Assembly (NCBI GenBank): GCA_011773575.1
Contig: WVXJ01000212.1
Span: 9,049 to 15,495 of the forward strand
Reading direction: 5' to 3'
Length of the DNA stretch: 6,447 bases
DNA from: Armatimonadota bacterium
GTDB lineage: Bacteria; Armatimonadota; Hebobacteria; Hebobacterales; WVXJ01
Positions 6,416-6,447 of the stretch are shown here, one piece after another. Positions within the stretch are counted from its first letter, which is position 1; every line of letters begins with the position of its first letter. Under the pieces are notes generated by a model that was not told the origin of the DNA, did not search any database, and saw only the letters and a program-made list of their open reading frames with translations. Position numbers and translations under genes: made by a program.

Positions 6416-6447
6416 CCTCCCCCCTTGCGGGGGAGGATCAAGGTGGG
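6416..6447 (+). repeat. C-run/G-run palindrome at window edge
   Basis: CCTCCCCC (6416-6423) pairs perfectly with GGGGGAGG (6429-6436) around CTTGC. It is followed by ATCAAGGTGGG to the edge, where the element probably continues. Palindromes of this CCTCCCCCTTGCGGGGGAGG type with a trailing AAGGTGGG are, from general knowledge, common dispersed repeats in several bacterial phyla. Confidence 0.75.

Larger units (their letters stand above)
6222..6447. other. Non-coding repeat mosaic downstream of the isomerase gene
   Basis: No coding frame is supported in these 226 bases, which reach the window edge. The stretch is packed with short repeat-like modules: a GCAAAGACGC-type tandem, three CCTACA tags (6298, 6336, 6391), two hairpins ending in those tags, and a C-run/G-run palindrome at the end. 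None of the hairpins is followed by a T-run, so no intrinsic terminator for the transaldolase operon is evident. Confidence 0.75.

Noticed and set aside
6236..6447. Repeat cluster considered as a CRISPR array
   Set aside because: The repeated pieces are short, differ in sequence, are irregularly spaced and show no constant 25-40 base repeat with unique spacers.

Overview
The window reads as chromosomal sequence from a G+C-rich diderm (Gram-negative-type) bacterium. The cell-envelope AsmA/TamB-like protein implies an outer membrane. The palindromic intergenic repeats at the right end are of a kind I associate with uncultured or environmental lineages. I cannot name a phylum from sequence alone. 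There is no sign of phage, plasmid, transposase, tRNA, rRNA or CRISPR.

Left part (1-4436, minus strand): two genes in one probable operon. lipA (lipoyl synthase, 4436 down to 3558) comes first. After 39 bases comes a very long AsmA/TamB-like envelope gene (3518 down to and past base 1), of which 1172 codons are visible without a stop and whose C-terminus lies outside the window. This is the largest gene here. A perfect 14-bp tandem duplication sits inside it at codons 51-60.

Middle (4437-4756): a 320-base divergent spacer between lipA (leftward) and the transaldolase gene (rightward). It holds a G+C-rich stem-loop, an imperfect 10-bp hairpin, a candidate promoter and a strong ribosome binding site, but no gene I can support.

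Right part (4757-6221, plus strand): two genes 25 bases apart, a small TalC-type transaldolase (217 aa) and a xylose-isomerase-like TIM-barrel sugar isomerase/epimerase (261 aa). The second carries the full metal and substrate residue set of the D-tagatose/D-psicose 3-epimerase superfamily. Together they suggest a small carbohydrate module in which a ketose or ketose phosphate is isomerised and its carbon exchanged with the pentose phosphate pathway; the substrate is not determined.

Right end (6222-6447): a non-coding mosaic of short repeat elements: a GCAAAGACGC-type tandem, three CCTACA tags (two of them directly after hairpins), and a G/C-rich palindrome reaching the window edge. The genes are mostly ordinary housekeeping or envelope functions. 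The points most worth a second look are the frame-breaking 14-bp tandem repeat in the TamB-like gene, the repeat mosaic, and the uncertain substrate of the isomerase.
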